Shown here: positions 1 through 7,074 of the stretch, piece by piece
Layout: each line of letters starts with the position of its first letter
Numbering within the stretch: the first letter of the stretch is position 1
From: an uncultured Eubacteriales bacterium
GTDB lineage: Bacteria; Bacillota; Clostridia; Oscillospirales; Oscillospiraceae
Direction: 5' to 3'
Length of the DNA: 12,984 bases
Assembly (NCBI GenBank): GCA_900556935.1
Contig: USQL01000063.1
Span: 1 to 12,984 of the forward strand
The notes under the pieces: generated by a model
Databases searched by the model: none
What the model was told of the DNA's origin: nothing
What the model saw: only the letters and a program-made list of their open reading frames with translations
Position numbers and translations under genes: made by a program

Positions 1-110
1 ACCAGGGCTTCATTGACTACTGCCTGCCCCTCATCCAGGGCGAGACCGACATGGTTAAGGAAGACGGCCTGCCCCGGTTCGTACACCTGAAGCGTGTTTT
101 CGCCAAGTAA
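1..110 (+). CDS. 6-phosphofructokinase-like protein, C-terminal end (partial)
   Basis: Only the last 35 codons lie in the window; the frame opens at position 3 and ends in TAA at 108-110. The fragment contains LPLIQGE followed by an acidic stretch and a GLPRF segment, then a basic tail LKRVFAK. This resembles the C-terminus of the phosphofructokinase family, including the pyrophosphate-dependent enzymes of Clostridia, which phosphorylate fructose-6-phosphate in the cytoplasm. No active-site motif is visible because the body of the gene is outside the window, so ATP versus pyrophosphate use cannot be decided. A strong terminator follows within 10 bases, so this is the end of its transcription unit. 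The family call is from recognition of a short tail and is moderate only. Confidence 0.5.
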   Translation, partial: QGFIDYCLPLIQGETDMVKEDGLPRFVHLKRVFAK

Positions 111-116
111 TTTTTT

Positions 117-149
117 CGGCGCACCGCCACAAAAGCGGTGCGCCGTTTT
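117..149 (+). terminator. Rho-independent terminator after the phosphofructokinase-like gene
   Basis: There is a perfect 11-bp inverted repeat, CGGCGCACCGC (117-127) and GCGGTGCGCCG (135-145), with a 7-base loop. It is followed by TTTT at 146-149. The stem starts 7 bases after the stop codon. The run of T before the stem would give A residues on the minus strand, so the site works as a terminator only in the plus direction. Confidence 0.9.
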
Positions 150-242
150 CAATGTGTTTGATTCCCTCCATAGAAAAGCAGATTCGTTGGCAAGGTGTTC
201 CAGAAAGTGAACAAACGAAGCTCCATCTGTCTTTTATCCCGC

Positions 243-275
243 AAAACAAAAGCGCCCGGAAAATCCGGGCGCTTT
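243..275 (-). terminator. Terminator of the TetR-family regulator gene
   Basis: A perfect inverted repeat AGCGCCCGGA (251-260) / TCCGGGCGCT (264-273) with a 3-base loop lies about 10 bases beyond the regulator's stop codon. On the minus strand the stem is followed by a T-rich stretch (complement of 243-250), as expected of an intrinsic terminator. A short T run also follows on the plus strand, but no plus-strand gene needs it. Confidence 0.8.
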
Positions 276-285
276 GCCTTTGTGC

Positions 286-846
286 TTATTCTCCGTTGAA
301 GGAACGGACGGTCTCGCTGACCTTGGAGGCCAGGAACTCCGCCAGAACCTCCGGATTCTGAATCATGCCGCCCATAAACCAAGAGCGAATCAGCTCCACC
401 ACGCCGCAGACGCAGAAGGTGCTGCGGTTATTGTAGTCGTTCTGGGAGATATGGGGCTGATAGCGGGAATAGTTTGCCAGCGCCAGCGCAATAGCCTGAT
501 CCCGGATTTTATCGAAGATATCCTCCCGGAAACCGGCGGAAGAAAGCGCCATAAAGGTGTCCCGGTGCTCACAAAGATAGTTCAGCTGCTCCAGAATGCA
601 CTTCTGGCACTGGGCCGGGCTCTCCAGCTTTTCGTTCCACGCAACCCCAGCCAGAATCCTGCTTTCCAGCTCATTTTTCAGCTGGGTTGTGTTTTTGTAG
701 TTCCGGTAGAAGGTAGAACGGTTGATACCGGCCTTCTCGCAAATCTGCGCAGGCGTAATATCCCCGAAAGCCTTCTCCTGAAGCAGCCCGACAAGAGCTG
801 CCGATAATTTCTGTTTTGTTTTCCGAACGCGTGCATCCTCTGCCAT
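286..846 (-). CDS. TetR/AcrR-family transcriptional regulator
   Basis: This encodes a 186-residue one-component DNA-binding regulator. The N-terminal third is a TetR-type helix-turn-helix: residues about 30-52 contain ITPAQICEKAGINRSTFYRN, with the typical FYxxY/FYRNY end of the recognition helix. The C-terminal part is helical and matches the ligand-binding half of this family in length, but I cannot name its ligand. I chose the ATG at 846 rather than 861. An AGGAG (part of the sequence starting at 861) lies 7 bases upstream of 846, whereas the 861 start would have that site inside the coding region. It is divergent from the amidohydrolase gene at 1077, an arrangement typical of a local regulator and its target. 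A sigma-A-like promoter precedes it and a terminator follows it. Confidence 0.9.
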   Translation of the reverse strand: MAEDARVRKTKQKLSAALVGLLQEKAFGDITPAQICEKAGINRSTFYRNYKNTTQLKNELESRILAGVAWNEKLESPAQCQKCILEQLNYLCEHRDTFMALSSAGFREDIFDKIRDQAIALALANYSRYQPHISQNDYNNRSTFCVCGVVELIRSWFMGGMIQNPEVLAEFLASKVSETVRSFNGE

Positions 847-881
847 ATGACCGCTCCTCATTCCTTGTTTAGTCTTGCCGT

Positions 882-910
882 ATTATAGCATCATATTTCA
901 AAAAAATCAA
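882..910 (-). promoter_or_regulatory. Predicted promoter of the TetR-family gene
   Basis: Read on the minus strand, TTGATT (complement of 905-910) is followed after exactly 17 bases by TATAAT (complement of 882-887). The -10 is perfect and the -35 matches 4 of 6 consensus bases. The predicted transcription start lies about 30 bases before the ATG at 846. Confidence 0.7.
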
Positions 911-919
911 CTATCTAAC

Positions 920-933
920 AATAAATTTTTATT
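920..933. promoter_or_regulatory. AT-rich inverted repeat, possible operator
   Basis: AATAAA and TTTATT arms separated by TT lie in the gap between the TetR gene and the amidohydrolase gene, just upstream of the TetR -35 box. TetR-family regulators usually bind short palindromes in such gaps. The region is AT-rich, so an inverted repeat of this size may be chance. Confidence 0.25.
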
Positions 934-1014
934 ATGAATTCCATACCCGATTTCGAATACGATGCGTTTTTGCCGATACCCCTTTTCTCCTTCCAAATGA
1001 ATTTATCAAAAGCA

Positions 1015-1043
1015 TTGCATCTTTCCGTCGAAGAAGTTATAAT
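1015..1043 (+). promoter_or_regulatory. Predicted sigma-A promoter of the amidohydrolase gene
   Basis: TTGCAT (1015-1020) and a perfect TATAAT (1038-1043) are separated by 17 bases. The predicted start of transcription is near 1050. An AAAGGAAG ribosome binding site (1063-1070) sits 6 bases before the ATG at 1077. Confidence 0.8.
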
Positions 1044-1076
1044 AAGCGCATAATAAACCTATAAAGGAAGCTTGCT

Positions 1077-2357
1077 ATGGAAATCTACGCTTTAACCAAC
1101 TGCGTCCTTCTGGACGGTACAGAGGCCATGCAGCCCCAAACCGGAAAGGCTATTCTGGTGCGGAACGGAAAAATCGAAAGCATTGTGCCCCAGGCGGAAA
1201 TTCCCAAGGAATACCCGCTCCGGGACCTGGACGGACAATACGTACTTCCCGGCCTTATCAACCTGCACGTCCATCTGGCAGGCAGCGGAAAGCCCAAGAA
1301 AAAGCAGACGGACCCCGTAAAGGCCGTCAATCTGGTCACCGCCACAAGCCTGACCAAAAAGCTGGGAAAGGCAATGGTAGCCGGCTACGCCAAGGAGCAG
1401 CTGCTCTCCGGTGTTACCACTATCCGCACCGTGGGCGGCATTCTGGATTTTGATGCCCGGCTGCGGGATCGGATTAATACCGGCACCCAGGTGGGTCCCC
1501 GGATTCTGGCCGGAAACATGGCCATCTCCGTCCCCGGCGGCCACATGGCCGGTTCCCTTGCCTACGCGGTCACCTCCCCGGAGGAGGCGGTCCACTGCGT
1601 CAATGAAATTACCGCTACCCGGCCGGACCTTATCAAGCTCATGATTACCGGCGGCGTTCTGGACGCGGTGAAGAAGGGGGAACCCGGCGTTCTCAAGATG
1701 GACCCGGCCATTATCCGTGCCGCCTGTGACAGAGCCCATCAGCTGGGGCTGAAGGTCGCCGCCCACGTGGAGAGCCCGGAGGGTGTCCGTGCCGCCCTGG
1801 AAAACGGGGTGGACACCATCGAGCACGGGGCCATGCCGGACAAGGAGACCATCGAGCTGTTCCGGAAGACCAGGGCCAGCCTGGTCACCACCATCTCCCC
1901 CACCATCTCCTTTGCCCTGTTTGACCAGTCCGTCAGCCACGCCACGGATATGCAGAAGTACAACGGCAAAATTGTGATGGACGGCATCATCGGCTGCGCC
2001 AAGGCCTGTCTGGATGCGGGCATCCCCGTAGGTCTGGGCACCGACACCGCCTGTCCCTACGTCACCCAGTACGACACCTGGCGGGAGCTGCAGTATTTCC
2101 GCCGGTTCTGCGGAGTCAGCAACGGAACGGCCCTATACACCGCCACCTTGGGCAACGCCCGCATCGCCGGAATTGACAACGAAACCGGCTCCATCGCCCC
2201 GGGCAAGTCCGCGGACCTGATTGTCTGCCGGGAGAACCCCCTGAACAATCTCACCGCCCTGCGGCATCTGTCCCACGTCATCTTCCGGGGAAAATTCTAT
2301 GCCCCCAAGGTGAAGCCCATCCGTCAGGTAGAGCAGGAGCTGGACAATTACTTATAA
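1077..2357 (+). CDS. Metal-dependent amidohydrolase (imidazolonepropionase/dipeptidase-like)
   Basis: This 426-residue protein belongs to the amidohydrolase superfamily of TIM-barrel hydrolases. The N- and C-terminal parts form the small beta domain typical of the family, including the N-terminal VLPGLINLHVHL and the C-terminal GSIAPGKSADLIV segments. The metal-ligand pattern is complete: H64 and H66 (HVH), K187 (LIKLMITGG, the usual carboxylated lysine), H230 (VAAHVE), H250 (IEHGA) and D323 (GTDTA). It is therefore likely to be an active binuclear-metal enzyme that hydrolyses amide bonds of a small substrate, such as an Xaa-Pro or Xaa-Arg dipeptide-like or N-acyl compound; the exact substrate cannot be read from sequence. 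No signal peptide is visible, so it should be cytoplasmic. It has its own promoter and terminator, and its probable regulator is the divergent TetR-family protein. Confidence 0.9.
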   Translation: MEIYALTNCVLLDGTEAMQPQTGKAILVRNGKIESIVPQAEIPKEYPLRDLDGQYVLPGLINLHVHLAGSGKPKKKQTDPVKAVNLVTATSLTKKLGKAMVAGYAKEQLLSGVTTIRTVGGILDFDARLRDRINTGTQVGPRILAGNMAISVPGGHMAGSLAYAVTSPEEAVHCVNEITATRPDLIKLMITGGVLDAVKKGEPGVLKMDPAIIRAACDRAHQLGLKVAAHVESPEGVRAALENGVDTIEHGAMPDKETIELFRKTRASLVTTISPTISFALFDQSVSHATDMQKYNGKIVMDGIIGCAKACLDAGIPVGLGTDTACPYVTQYDTWRELQYFRRFCGVSNGTALYTATLGNARIAGIDNETGSIAPGKSADLIVCRENPLNNLTALRHLSHVIFRGKFYAPKVKPIRQVEQELDNYL

Positions 2358-2376
2358 TACGGCCCGATTGGAACCC

Positions 2377-2414
2377 ATCGGCGGCACGGAAATTCCCCGT
2401 GCCGCCGATATTTT
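2377..2414 (+). terminator. Terminator of the amidohydrolase gene
   Basis: A perfect 13-bp stem, ATCGGCGGCACGG (2377-2389) and CCGTGCCGCCGAT (2397-2409), with a 7-base loop, is followed by TTTT (2411-2414). It lies 20 bases after the amidohydrolase stop. It also abuts the stop of the minus-strand reading frame ending at 2413, so the hairpin may slow transcription from both sides. On the minus strand, however, no T run follows. Confidence 0.9.
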
Positions 2415-2916
2415 ATCCGTGAATATTCTTCGCGTCTGTCAGCAGTTCCTCATACATGACAAGCTTTGCGTAGATCGGTACGTCCTGGCCGCCTACGCAG
2501 TCGATGGTCACGGTGCACAGGTCACCTCCGTAGCTGTAGTCCGCCGTGCCCCTGGCAAGGAGCGTCCCATCGTCGCTATAGAGCTCTGTGCAGTCCTCTA
2601 CCGCCCAGATGCCCTGGCCGGAGCCATCGGAATTCATGAACACCCAGTGGTACGCCCCGGTTTCCGTCAGCTGCTCCTGGGCATAGCCGATGCAGGTATC
2701 CTCAGGGGTGTAGAATCCAAAGGTGGTACCCACAACCGAAGCCTGGCGGTTGGGCACCTGTTCGCTCTCCGCAAATTTGGCGTAAAACCGGTCCTTCCCC
2801 TGGATGCTCACCGTCCATTTCGTGCTGAGAAGACCCGATTCCTGAAGATAGCCGCAGCTGACACCGTCTACGGAGATATCCGTCGCCTGGTTTGCCTCCG
2901 AGAAATCACCGTTCAT
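2413..2916 (-). CDS. Unrecognised protein, N-terminus uncertain or lost
   Basis: I do not recognise this family. The product from the ATG at 2916 is 167 residues, mostly polar, and rich in aromatic residues and glycine. Segments such as YHWVFMNSDGSGQGIWAVED and TLLARGTADYSYGGD suggest a beta-rich, probably extracytoplasmic domain. The start is doubtful. The ATG at 2916 has no good ribosome binding site. The frame stays open and protein-like upstream (ASATPEERWEALNGQGAVR) to the carboxypeptidase stop at 2982. A strong AAGGAGG just after that stop is not followed by any start codon at proper distance. A GTG at 3021, with a weak AAGGA 9 bases before it, is another option and would overlap the preceding gene. 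No signal peptide is visible from any start. It may be a remnant of a secreted protein or a frameshifted extra domain of the upstream carboxypeptidase. Confidence 0.45.
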   Translation of the reverse strand: MNGDFSEANQATDISVDGVSCGYLQESGLLSTKWTVSIQGKDRFYAKFAESEQVPNRQASVVGTTFGFYTPEDTCIGYAQEQLTETGAYHWVFMNSDGSGQGIWAVEDCTELYSDDGTLLARGTADYSYGGDLCTVTIDCVGGQDVPIYAKLVMYEELLTDAKNIHG

Positions 2917-2981
2917 GCGGACAGCGCCCTGCCCGTTCAGTGCCTCCCAGCGCTCCTCCGGGGTGGCGGAAGCCTCCTTCC

Positions 2982-4328
2982 TTAGCTCACAGGACCGGCA
3001 CCCAGATATTCCTCCAGGCACAGGCCTGTGTCCTTCATGTCCATGGAAACCTCCCTGCCCACATAGCGGAAATGCCAAGGCTCGTTGATAATGCCGGTAA
3101 TCTCCCACTTTCCCTCGGGATAGCGCAGGATAAAGCCATATTCCCAGCAGTGCTCGGCCAGCCACTCGTTGGCCTCCTTGCCCACCAAATCGCAGGAAAG
3201 ACCCAGCTGGTGCTCGCTGGTCCCGGGAAGGGCCACCGTCTCCAGAGCCTTGTTGTAGGCCTCCTCGTGGGTCATGCCGGTGTCCTCGTACTCCTGGGTC
3301 CGGGTTTCCAGAATGGTCACCTGCTCCTTGGTGGTCCGGTAGGAGCTGTTAAAGGTACAGGTGATGCCGGTTGCCCGGCAGTCCGCCAGCATCTGTTGCA
3401 GCGGCTCCAGGGCCACCCGCTGGATGCGGTGGTAATCCTCCACCACAACCACGTCCGTCTGATAGTATTTGGGAATCGGATTGTCCTTGTTTACAAGAAT
3501 CACATGGATGCCCTTGGGGGAGAAATAATATACGTCCCCGTCCAGCTCCAGTCTTCCCACGGCGGCGCTGCCGTCCTCCCGGAGATAGTAGCGGTACTCC
3601 CCTTCCTCGTGCCAGCCGGTCTGCATCACACCGTCCTCAGACAGGAAGTAGCGCTTGTCCTCTACCTCCGTCCAGCCGGTCCGCATCAGACCCTGGTCAT
3701 CGTAGTAATGCCTTCCGTCCTCTTCCTCTTCCCAGCCGGTGACCATGGTGCCGTCCTGGCGGAACAGCCTGAGACCGTCCTCCATCTGCTGCTTGCCGGT
3801 GCGGAGAACGCCATCGTCCCCCAGGTAGTAAACCCCGGTGTCCAGCGTCAGCCAGTCCGTGGCCATGGAGCCGTCTGTCAGGAAGTAATAGCGGTTTCCG
3901 TCCAGCTCCTGCCAGTCCGTAACCATGGGGCCGTCTTTGGAGAAGTAATAGGTCTTGCCGTCAATCATCTGCCAGCCGGTGCAGAGGCCGCCGGTGGTGG
4001 GCGCGAAATAATAGGTCTCGCCGTCAATCTGGGTAAAGCCCAGACGAAGCACCCCGTCGGTTCCAAAATAGCATCTGCCGATTTCCAGCTGCTGCCAGCC
4101 GGTACTCATTTGGTACTGGTCGTCAAAATGATAGATCTTGTCTTCCAGCGTCAGCCAGCCGGTGATTTTCTTCCCATGGAAATCCGCGTAGGAATAGATG
4201 CCGTTTTCCTCTATCCAGCCGCTGCGGTCCACATTGTTGTCATACCACAGCCATCCCGCGGTGCCCAGCAGCCCCAGGCCCAGGACAATCAGGAATACGC
4301 ACAACAGGTTTTTCGTTCTCTTCTTCAT
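2982..4328 (-). CDS. Membrane-anchored VanY-type D-Ala-D-Ala carboxypeptidase with cell-wall-binding repeats
   Basis: This 448-residue surface protein probably trims the terminal D-alanine of peptidoglycan stem peptides. Residues 1-6 are basic and 7-29 form one hydrophobic segment (LLCVFLIVLGLGLLG), a membrane anchor or signal peptide. Residues about 38-260 hold twelve repeats spaced 20 residues apart, with the pattern G-W ... Y-Y-F ... D-G, of the choline-binding/cell-wall-binding type. The tryptophan position is F98, K179 and R259 in three of them. The catalytic domain at about 290-445 has SSYRT (328-332), SEHQLGLSCD (371-380; zinc ligands H373 and D380) and EPWH (416-419; E416 and H419), so all VanY/M15B catalytic residues are present. 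I chose the start at 4328, which has GAGGAAGG 7 bases upstream; the upstream ATG at 4388 would add 20 polar residues before the membrane segment. It follows the phosphohexomutase gene by 74 bases and has its own predicted promoter. Confidence 0.9.
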   Translation of the reverse strand: MKKRTKNLLCVFLIVLGLGLLGTAGWLWYDNNVDRSGWIEENGIYSYADFHGKKITGWLTLEDKIYHFDDQYQMSTGWQQLEIGRCYFGTDGVLRLGFTQIDGETYYFAPTTGGLCTGWQMIDGKTYYFSKDGPMVTDWQELDGNRYYFLTDGSMATDWLTLDTGVYYLGDDGVLRTGKQQMEDGLRLFRQDGTMVTGWEEEEDGRHYYDDQGLMRTGWTEVEDKRYFLSEDGVMQTGWHEEGEYRYYLREDGSAAVGRLELDGDVYYFSPKGIHVILVNKDNPIPKYYQTDVVVVEDYHRIQRVALEPLQQMLADCRATGITCTFNSSYRTTKEQVTILETRTQEYEDTGMTHEEAYNKALETVALPGTSEHQLGLSCDLVGKEANEWLAEHCWEYGFILRYPEGKWEITGIINEPWHFRYVGREVSMDMKDTGLCLEEYLGAGPVS

Positions 4329-4359
4329 CCGGCAGCCTTCCTCGTTCCCTTTTTCAGCT

Positions 4360-4388
4360 ATTTTACCATGGTTTGGATTCAAACGCAA
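4360..4388 (-). promoter_or_regulatory. Predicted promoter of the carboxypeptidase gene
   Basis: On the minus strand TTGCGT (complement of 4383-4388) and TAAAAT (complement of 4360-4365) are 17 bases apart. A TG one base before the -10 gives an extended -10. The -35 matches only 3 of 6 consensus bases. The site lies in the 74-base gap between the phosphohexomutase and carboxypeptidase genes, so the carboxypeptidase may be transcribed independently of the sugar-nucleotide genes. Confidence 0.5.
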
Positions 4389-4402
4389 CCAAAGGATATG
4401 GA

Positions 4403-6076
4403 TTATTTCAGAAATTCTTCCGCGGTTCGGGTAATCTCGCGCTCCAGCCGTGCCGCGGATGCTTCATCCTCCGCACTGACGGAGACATAGATTTTGAGCT
4501 TAGGCTCCGTGCCGGAGGGGCGGACGACAATGGAGCAGTTGTCTGCCAGCAGGAATTTCAGCACATCGGATTTGGGAAGGCCCCCCAGCCCCAGGCTGTA
4601 GTCCAGAAGCTTTGTCACCTTTTTCCCGCCAAATTCGGTTATACCGCCCCGGAAGGAGGCCATGATATTCTGCATTCTCGTGAAGCCCGCGCTGCCCTCA
4701 AATTCAAAGCTGTGGAGGGTATTCAGGCAGTAGCCGTAGGTTCTGTACAGCTCCTCCAGCTTTTCCAAAAGGCTTACGCCCTGGGATGCGTAGAAGCTGA
4801 ACATTTCACAGATCATATAGGCCCCGTCCACGCCGTCCTTATCCCGGACGTAGGTGCCCGTCAGATAGCCATAGCTCTCCTCAAAGCCGAAGACAAAGCT
4901 ATCTTCCCTTCCCTGCCGCTCCAAAAGGCCAATCTGCTCGCCGATAAACTTAAAGCCCGTCAGTACATTGACGGTTTTCAGGCCGTAGTGCTCCGCAATC
5001 CGCTGAGCCATATCCATGGTAACGATGGTCTTGACCATCACCGGGTTCTCCGGCATCCTTCCGTGCTTTACCCGCTGGGCGCAGATATAGTCCAGCAGCA
5101 GCAGGCCCACCTGGTTTCCGGTGAGCAGCCGGTAAACCCCCGACTTGTCCTTTACCGCAATGCCCACCCGGTCACAGTCCGGGTCCGTGGCAAGCAAAAG
5201 GTCCGCGTTGTATCGTTTTGCGTATTCCATCCCCAAGGCCATGGCCTCCCGAATCTCCGGATTGGGATAGGGGCAGGTGGGGAAACGCCCGTCGGGCTGC
5301 TCCTGCTCCTTGACCACGGTGATGTTGGTATAGCCCATCTCCCCCAGGGTCCGGGTCACAGGCTTTAGGCCGCTGCCGTTTAGGGGACTGTAGACAATGG
5401 CCACATCCTTATTGACCGGTTCTCCAAACAGCACAGACTGCCCCTTGACCGCCTCTACGAAGGCCGTATAGACCTCCTGAGAAATCCAGGAAATCTCGCC
5501 ATTTCCCAGACTCTTTTCAAAGTTGCCCCGGGAAACGTCATCAAAAATATCCAGCTTTTCAATTTCCCGCAGAATCTCTCCGGCGGCCTGGGTGGTAATC
5601 TGGCATCCGTCAGGACCATAAACCTTGTAGCCGTTGTATTTGCTGGGATTGTGGGAGGCGGTAATCATCACACCCGCCGAGGCACCCAGATACCGGGTCG
5701 CGAAGGACACCGTGGGAACCGGCATCAGATTGGGCCAGATATGTACCTTTACCCCGTTGGCCGCGAACACCCCCGCCGCCGTTTGGGCAAAGCGCTCGCT
5801 TTTGATGCGGCTGTCAAAGCCAATGACCACCGAGGGGGCCTTGCCCTGCTTTTTCAGGAAATCGGCCAGGCCCTGGGAGGCCTTGGCGATGGTATATACA
5901 TTGACGCGGTTGGTCCCCGCGCCGATGACACCCCGGAGTCCGCCGGTGCCAAAGGCCAGGTCCCGGTAAAAGGCATCCTCCACCCGGTCATTCTCCATGG
6001 CGCGCAGCTCCGGAATCAAATCCGGGTCCAGGGTGGCTTTTTCCAGCCAGCGTCTATATTCCTCTTGAATGTTCAT
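4403..6076 (-). CDS. Phosphohexomutase (phosphomannomutase/phosphoglucomutase)
   Basis: This 557-residue enzyme of the alpha-D-phosphohexomutase family interconverts hexose-6-phosphate and hexose-1-phosphate through a phosphoserine. All four family signatures are seen: the phosphoserine loop TASHNPSKYNG (Ser about 141), the metal-binding loop DPDCDR (298-303), the sugar-specificity loop GFEESYGY (about 397-404) and the phosphate-binding loop RPSGTEPK (519-526). FGTGGLRG near the N-terminus is typical of the long subgroup. Being 15 bases downstream of manA and followed by no other sugar gene, its job here is most likely mannose-6-phosphate to mannose-1-phosphate, although glucose phosphates are usually also used by this subgroup. 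I took the ATG at 6076 (AAAGGA 8-9 bases upstream) over the ATG at 6085, which lies directly against that ribosome binding site. Confidence 0.93.
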   Translation of the reverse strand: MNIQEEYRRWLEKATLDPDLIPELRAMENDRVEDAFYRDLAFGTGGLRGVIGAGTNRVNVYTIAKASQGLADFLKKQGKAPSVVIGFDSRIKSERFAQTAAGVFAANGVKVHIWPNLMPVPTVSFATRYLGASAGVMITASHNPSKYNGYKVYGPDGCQITTQAAGEILREIEKLDIFDDVSRGNFEKSLGNGEISWISQEVYTAFVEAVKGQSVLFGEPVNKDVAIVYSPLNGSGLKPVTRTLGEMGYTNITVVKEQEQPDGRFPTCPYPNPEIREAMALGMEYAKRYNADLLLATDPDCDRVGIAVKDKSGVYRLLTGNQVGLLLLDYICAQRVKHGRMPENPVMVKTIVTMDMAQRIAEHYGLKTVNVLTGFKFIGEQIGLLERQGREDSFVFGFEESYGYLTGTYVRDKDGVDGAYMICEMFSFYASQGVSLLEKLEELYRTYGYCLNTLHSFEFEGSAGFTRMQNIMASFRGGITEFGGKKVTKLLDYSLGLGGLPKSDVLKFLLADNCSIVVRPSGTEPKLKIYVSVSAEDEASAARLEREITRTAEEFLK

Positions 6077-6091
6077 AAAAACCATCCTTTC

Positions 6092-7072
6092 TCACCCACG
6101 AATATCCAGAAACTGCGCCTGACCGTGAAGCACCATGGTCTCGGAATCCGCCGGGACAAAAATACAGTCACCCTTGTAAAAGAGCAGGGTCTCCCTTCCA
6201 AAACGGATGCTCCCACAGCCGCCGATGCACAAAAGCACCCGGAAGGACAGGCTGTCGGCACGGTAGGTCACCTTTTGGCGGCGCTCGGTGTTTAAAAGCA
6301 TCCGGAAAACTTCAAAGTATCTGCACCTGGTCAGCAACTCCGAGGCCACGCCCTGGCGGTATTTAAGCACCCGCATGGGCTGACGAGGGGCGGCGCTGCC
6401 GTGAAGATTGGCAACGGCTAGGGCCTTTTCCACATGCAGGGGGCGCTTGTTTCCGTGCCTGTCCGTCCGGTCGTAGTCATAGAGCCGGTAGGTCAGATTG
6501 GAGCTCTCCTGAATCTCGGCAACCAGCGCCCCGGCCCCCAGCGCATGGATGGTGCCTGGCTCCAAAAAGAACACATCGTCCTTTTTCACCGGCACCTGCT
6601 GCAGCTTCTCCGAAAGCGTTCCCGCCGCCAGCGCGGCACGGATTTCCTCGGGGGTACAGTCCTTTTTCAGGCCATAGACAAGCTTTGTGTCCTTCCCCGC
6701 ATCCAGCACGTACCACATCTCGGTTTTCCCCAACTGGCCGTCCTCGTGCTCTTTGGCGTAGCCGTCGTCCGGGTGGACCTGGACGGACAGGTCCTTTTTG
6801 GCATCGATGAATTTGACCAGAATGGGTATTTGCCGCTCTCCCCTGTGCCGCTGGCCCAGATACTCCGGGTGGTCCCGGAGTATCTGCCGGAGGCTCTGCC
6901 CCTCCATCGGTCCGGAGGCGGCAAAGCTGGGGCCATCCGGGTGGGTGGAGCACTCCCAGGTCTCCGCCAGGGAAGACATTGGGATTCTTTTTTCAAAGGC
7001 ATCGTTCAGCCGTCTTCCGCCCCATAAATAGTCTTTTCCCGTTGGTTTCAGTAAAAAAGGGCTGTTTCCCAT
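6092..7072 (-). CDS. manA: Mannose-6-phosphate isomerase, class I
   Basis: This 326-residue cupin-type zinc enzyme interconverts fructose-6-phosphate and mannose-6-phosphate, the entry step to GDP-mannose. The N-terminus LKPTGKDYLWGG is typical of the short bacterial type. Zinc-site motifs are present: QVHPDD (Q98, H100), KTEMWYVL (E118) and PGTIHALG (H176). The substrate-binding segment SSNLTYRLYDYDR follows at about 190-202. The ATG at 7072 is preferred; a TTG at 7078 in the same frame overlaps the manC stop and would add two residues. The gap to the manC stop (TGA at 7075-7077) is only 2 bases and there is no strong ribosome binding site, so translation is probably coupled to manC. The 15-base gap to the mutase gene also indicates a single operon. 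Confidence 0.93.
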   Translation of the reverse strand: MGNSPFLLKPTGKDYLWGGRRLNDAFEKRIPMSSLAETWECSTHPDGPSFAASGPMEGQSLRQILRDHPEYLGQRHRGERQIPILVKFIDAKKDLSVQVHPDDGYAKEHEDGQLGKTEMWYVLDAGKDTKLVYGLKKDCTPEEIRAALAAGTLSEKLQQVPVKKDDVFFLEPGTIHALGAGALVAEIQESSNLTYRLYDYDRTDRHGNKRPLHVEKALAVANLHGSAAPRQPMRVLKYRQGVASELLTRCRYFEVFRMLLNTERRQKVTYRADSLSFRVLLCIGGCGSIRFGRETLLFYKGDCIFVPADSETMVLHGQAQFLDIRG

Positions 7073-7074
7073 AC

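Noticed and set aside
2972..2990. Programmed -1 frameshift joining the carboxypeptidase to the next frame
   Set aside because: The sequence around the stop (GTGAGCTAAGG on the minus strand) has no X-XXY-YYZ slippery heptamer, and the Shine-Dalgarno-like element lies downstream, not upstream, of the overlap.
3540..4210. Regular 60-base periodicity suggesting a CRISPR or tandem-repeat array
   Set aside because: The units are diverged at DNA level and in frame with 20-residue protein repeats. There are no conserved repeats with unique spacers, so it is coding repetition.
2892..4490. A 532-codon open frame on the plus strand opposite the carboxypeptidase gene
   Set aside because: It runs antisense to a gene with intact VanY motifs and regular repeats. 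The open frame arises from the GC-rich, 60-base periodic codon pattern, and its translation has no recognisable domain.
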